Shown here: positions 34,057-35,930 of the stretch, piece after piece
How the letters are laid out: each line of letters begins with the position of its first letter
Position numbering within the stretch: position 1 is the stretch's first letter
Assembly (NCBI GenBank): GCA_021604005.1
Contig: BQIV01000043.1
Span: 1 to 35,930 of the forward strand
DNA length: 35,930 nucleotides
Reading direction: 5' to 3'
Source: Nitrospirales bacterium
GTDB lineage: Bacteria; Nitrospirota; Nitrospiria; Nitrospirales; UBA8639
Program-made: the position numbers and the translations under genes
Notes under the pieces: model-generated
Database searches by the model: none
Seen by the model: only the letters and a program-made list of their open reading frames with translations
What the model was told of the DNA's origin: nothing

Positions 34057-34132
34057 GGGGGGCTAGCTCAGTTGGGAGAGCGCAACGTTCGCAACGTTGA
34101 GGTCGCGGGTTCGACTCCCGTGCCCTCCACCA
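34057..34132 (+). tRNA. tRNA-Ala (anticodon CGC)
   Basis: A 76-base cloverleaf with encoded CCA. The acceptor stem is GGGGGGC/GCCCTCC with one G-U pair. The anticodon stem CAACG/CGTTG encloses loop TTCGCAA, giving anticodon CGC. The T-arm GCGGG-TTCGACT-CCCGT is normal. The accessory region starts right after it, so it could have served as an integration site, though no second copy of its 3' end is seen in this window. Confidence 0.97.
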
Positions 34133-34143
34133 TTTCATAGTTG

Positions 34144-34201
34144 CCGCCTTTCAAATTTTCTAAGAGCCTGAAAGGTAAAGAAAATTTGTCAGTTTGGGCG
34201 G
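34144..34201. terminator. Extended hairpin after tRNA-Ala
   Basis: An outer stem CCGCC/GGCGG (34144-34148 with 34197-34201) encloses a perfect ten-pair stem CAAATTTTCT/AGAAAATTTG (34152-34161 with 34179-34188). It lies 11 bases after the tRNA and probably ends its transcript, although a T-run is lacking. Confidence 0.55.
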
Positions 34202-34369
34202 TTCTAAAACCTTCATTCCGGTCATAGGGTAATTTCTCAGAGAACGCCAGCCTTCCGATTCTATCTCAAATCGTCCGCGCGAATAGCCTGCTACAGTCTT
34301 TTGACTTTTTCTCAGTACCTATGACCTGACGCCTTCAGGCCAGTCCGTTGAGTGAACGCCTCTCATACT

Positions 34370-34518
34370 GGGCGGGCTTGTTTGAGCGCAGCGAGTTAGC
34401 CCGCCCCACCAACCGGGGTTCATCTCATCTGATGAGCCTGGCCTGGGCGTTCATGGTTTTGGGTCCTTTTGCCGAAACAAAAGGGCCTCGGCCGCCGGGA
34501 CGAACACCGGCAGAGAGC
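34370..34518. repeat. Long dispersed repeat, copy 2
   Basis: Bases 34387-34518 match 1-132. Copy 2 shows the left boundary missing from copy 1: a nine-pair stem GGGCGGGCT/AGCCCGCCC (34370-34378 with 34398-34406). The internal hairpins of copy 1 are kept, including GGTCCTTTTG/CAAAAGGGCC at 34462-34487. The 34202-34369 stretch before it has no gene I can name. Confidence 0.85.
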
Positions 34519-34596
34519 AAAAACCTAGAACGATAAGCAGTGCATGTGATGAATGAGGGAATAAGCAATGTTCTTGAGCAAAAGATCCTCTACCTC

Positions 34597-34690
34597 TATA
34601 GCGAATCCAATTCATTTCCAGTTCATTATTACGACTGCCACAGCGTCATACTACACCTCAGACATCGGAAGTTATGTGAAACGGCTATAG
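34597..34690. repeat. Diverged copy of the antitoxin-end/toxin-remnant segment
   Basis: Starts with tatagcgaatccaa, identical to the 3' end of the DUF1778 gene (17390-17403), and ends in GAAACGGCTATAG (34678-34690). The equivalent segment 17390-17485 is 96 bases, this one 94. Upstream codons read LEQKILYLYSES, comparable with LSEQSPWEYSES of the antitoxin. It looks like the decayed tail of a second antitoxin-toxin locus. Confidence 0.5.
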
Positions 34691-34829
34691 CTCCGCGCGG
34701 TACAACGTGAACATGAGGACGGTTATACCCGCCTGGATGACCTGCAGACGATTGACGGTTCACTAACGAAGGGGCAATCAGCCTTCAATGGGGCGACCTG
34801 TAGATTCGGCATAACTGAAACGGCTATAG
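34691..34829. repeat. 140-base repeat, copy B
   Basis: Partner of 17641-17780. It is flanked on both sides by the exact 13-mer GAAACGGCTATAG (34678-34690 and 34817-34829), so the unit here is bounded by 13-base direct repeats. One frame stays open across it with conservative changes against copy A. Confidence 0.75.
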
Positions 34830-34847
34830 CACTTCCCAGACAAATAG

Positions 34848-34875
34848 GTCTTAATGAAAAGTTAAAAAACTATAA
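34848..34875. repeat. 28-base repeat, copy 2
   Basis: Matches 323-350 at 26 of 28 bases (gtctt, atgaaaagtt, aaaaactataa). It follows the long repeat in both places. The rest of 34876-35063 has no gene. Confidence 0.7.
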
Positions 34876-35063
34876 CGTTTCTGAGATGATGGTAGCCAGC
34901 GGTTCATCCCGTTTCAACATCTTGCCGTGGCCGCTGACGCGCTCATAGCGATATCCGATCGGATGGAAAGACCCAATAGCCGTTTATCATTTGAGCTTGC
35001 ATGCGGTAAATGATTTGTTCGGTGTGCTCATTTGCCGAGTCAAAAATGGAAGAATAAAAGAGA

Positions 35064-35091
35064 TTGACATTTGTATAGACAAATGTATGCT
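35064..35091 (+). promoter_or_regulatory. Promoter and palindromic operator of brnTA
   Basis: A consensus -35 TTGACA (35064-35069) and a -10-like TATGCT (35086-35091) are 16 bases apart. The spacer is almost filled by a perfect palindrome ACATTTGTATAGACAAATGT (35067-35086). BrnA antitoxins are known to repress their own operon, so this is the likely BrnA operator. Binding there would block RNA polymerase. Confidence 0.7.
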
Positions 35092-35099
35092 TTCATGAT

Positions 35100-35417
35100 C
35101 TGATACATATAGAGGTAAACGGCTTTGATTGGGATGAGGGAAATCGGGAAAAGTGCCAAAAACATGGGCTCTCCCAGAAGGAAATTGAATATTTCTTTCA
35201 GCAAACAGAGGTCTATGTTACTCCCGATCCCAAACATTCCGATGAAGAAGAGCGTTTCCTGGCCATTGGGCGCTCGAAAAAGCGTAAACCAATGTTTGTA
35301 GTGTTTACCCTGCGGGAGGTGAGTGGAGAGAGGCTAATCCGACCCATTAGTGCCCGTTATATGCATGAGAAAGAGGCGAAACGATATGAAGAAGAAAGTG
35401 CCAAAATTGAAGAGTGA
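35100..35417 (+). CDS. brnT: BrnT-family toxin without a standard start codon
   Basis: The frame encodes a full BrnT-type RNase toxin of about 105 residues: NGFDWDEGNREKCQKHGLS, then KEIEYFFQQTEVYVTPDP, DEEERFLAIGRS, MFVVFTLRE and the C-terminal LIRPISARYMHEKEAKRYE. All family blocks are present, but no ATG, GTG or TTG lies between the in-frame stop at 35076 and the first conserved block. CTG at 35100 is the nearest candidate and would give a nearly leaderless mRNA; several ATA codons also occur. An AGAGGT lies at 35111 with no start after it. The gene is either silenced by loss of its start or uses a rare start. It overlaps brnA by 32 bases. Confidence 0.75.
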   Translation: MIHIEVNGFDWDEGNREKCQKHGLSQKEIEYFFQQTEVYVTPDPKHSDEEERFLAIGRSKKRKPMFVVFTLREVSGERLIRPISARYMHEKEAKRYEEESAKIEE

Positions 35418-35637
35418 TAAAGAAGCCGAAAAGTTCCTCGACCAGGATTTGACGGATTACATCAATCTGAAGAATTTCACCGCGGTCAACTTTGAGATGC
35501 TGCCGAAAGACAAGCAGGTCAATCTGCGGTTTTCGGAGCAATTGCTGGCGGCAGTTCGACAGAAAGCGGAGCAGGAAGGCATTTCTTACCAGAAATATAT
35601 CCGCAAGGCCGTTGAGGAATCTCTGACCTCGCATTAG
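35386..35637 (+). CDS. brnA: BrnA-family antitoxin
   Basis: An 83-residue antitoxin of the BrnA/CopG ribbon-helix-helix type. FTAVNFEMLPKDKQVNLRFS followed by EQLLAAVRQKAEQEGISYQK and YIRKAVEESL is the usual DNA-binding and dimerisation region. It neutralises BrnT and represses the operon through the palindrome upstream. The ATG at 35386 lies inside the 3' end of brnT, as is typical; an upstream in-frame start at 35350 is less likely. Confidence 0.88.
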   Translation: MKKKVPKLKSDKEAEKFLDQDLTDYINLKNFTAVNFEMLPKDKQVNLRFSEQLLAAVRQKAEQEGISYQKYIRKAVEESLTSH

Positions 35638-35839
35638 AAATTTCTGCCCTCGTTTGATAATCCCACTAAACACCGGAAGTATAAGGCAGTGATGCATAAA
35701 GGAAGTTCGGCTGCGGTTCATGTTGGCTCATCTTCAGCACACCAACTGTATTACATCTGTGTGAATGCCTGGACGGTAAGGATTACCGCAAGCATCTGTG
35801 TTCGAAAGTCAAGTCGACGATCGGTGTCTGCGAATGATC

Positions 35840-35930
35840 TTATGGGGCCGTGAGTTGCCACGGCCTGTCTTCGGTGATCAGCGTATTGGCCAAGATCACC
35901 AGTTTCCGGGCGACAGCCGTTAAGGCGACT
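35840..35930 (-). CDS. IS110-like transposase, 3' end only (runs off window)
   Basis: The last 29 codons of a minus-strand frame are visible: VALTAVARKLVILANTLITE followed by DRPWQLTAP and a TAA at 35840-35842. The pattern KVALTAxxRKLLxxxNxxxxxxxPW is the usual C-terminus of IS110/IS116-family transposases. Nothing can be said of the catalytic part, which lies outside. The 35638-35839 stretch between brnA and this stop has no gene I can name. Confidence 0.65.
   Translation of the reverse strand, partial: VALTAVARKLVILANTLITEDRPWQLTAP

Noticed and set aside
34133-35930. A prophage or integrative element inserted in tRNA-Ala
   Set aside because: No second copy of the tRNA 3' end, no integrase directly beside it and no phage genes are visible in the window.

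Overview
The window reads as a bacterial chromosome segment of roughly balanced base composition. The gene set (gliding-type ABC transporter with a DUF4340 protein, an NtrY/NtrX pair, a squalene/phytoene synthase, a cupredoxin of an expanded-loop type, a Pal-like lipoprotein, paired small ferredoxins) fits a Gram-negative of the Nitrospirota, perhaps a Nitrospira relative. This is an inference from gene content; no rRNA or other marker gene is present to settle it.

Layout. Positions 1-430 hold one copy of a long, hairpin-rich dispersed repeat. Positions 430-5,400 carry a CBS-domain protein, a Na+/solute symporter, an unassigned membrane protein and metF. A VapB/VapC-type toxin-antitoxin pair lies at 5.7-6.4 kb, followed by a YihY-type membrane protein. 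A minus-strand operon at 7.6-12.4 kb encodes ATPase, permease, GldG-like protein and DUF4340 protein. A Pal-like lipoprotein follows at 12.7 kb.

The segment 13.5-17.9 kb is an accessory island. It has an MNT nucleotidyltransferase with a frameshifted HEPN partner, a tyrosine recombinase reduced to its catalytic domain, a decayed second copy of that recombinase, a DUF2442/DUF4160 pair, a DUF1778 antitoxin whose acetyltransferase toxin survives only as a fragment, and several families of short repeats and hairpins.

Housekeeping genes resume at 18-34 kb: htpX, cupredoxin, squalene/phytoene synthase, a [4Fe-4S] ferredoxin, a hypothetical protein, a [2Fe-2S] ferredoxin, ald, tRNA-Pro, a rhodanese, mazG, a DUF1844 protein, ntrY-ntrX-like genes, an RlmD/RumA-like methyltransferase, purM-purN and tRNA-Ala. 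After tRNA-Ala a second accessory stretch (34.1-35.9 kb) repeats elements of the first: the long repeat, a 13-base motif and a 140-base repeat. It carries a BrnT/BrnA module with a visible promoter-operator and ends in the 3' end of an IS110-like transposase running off the window.

The most unusual signals are these. (1) Four intergenic palindromes are built from degenerate 7-base units. (2) The repeat network and catalytic-domain-only recombinase are shared by the two accessory regions. (3) Several toxin genes are broken or silenced: HEPN is frameshifted, the GNAT toxin is a fragment, and BrnT has no ATG/GTG/TTG start. (4) A two-cluster ferredoxin has lost one cluster cysteine.
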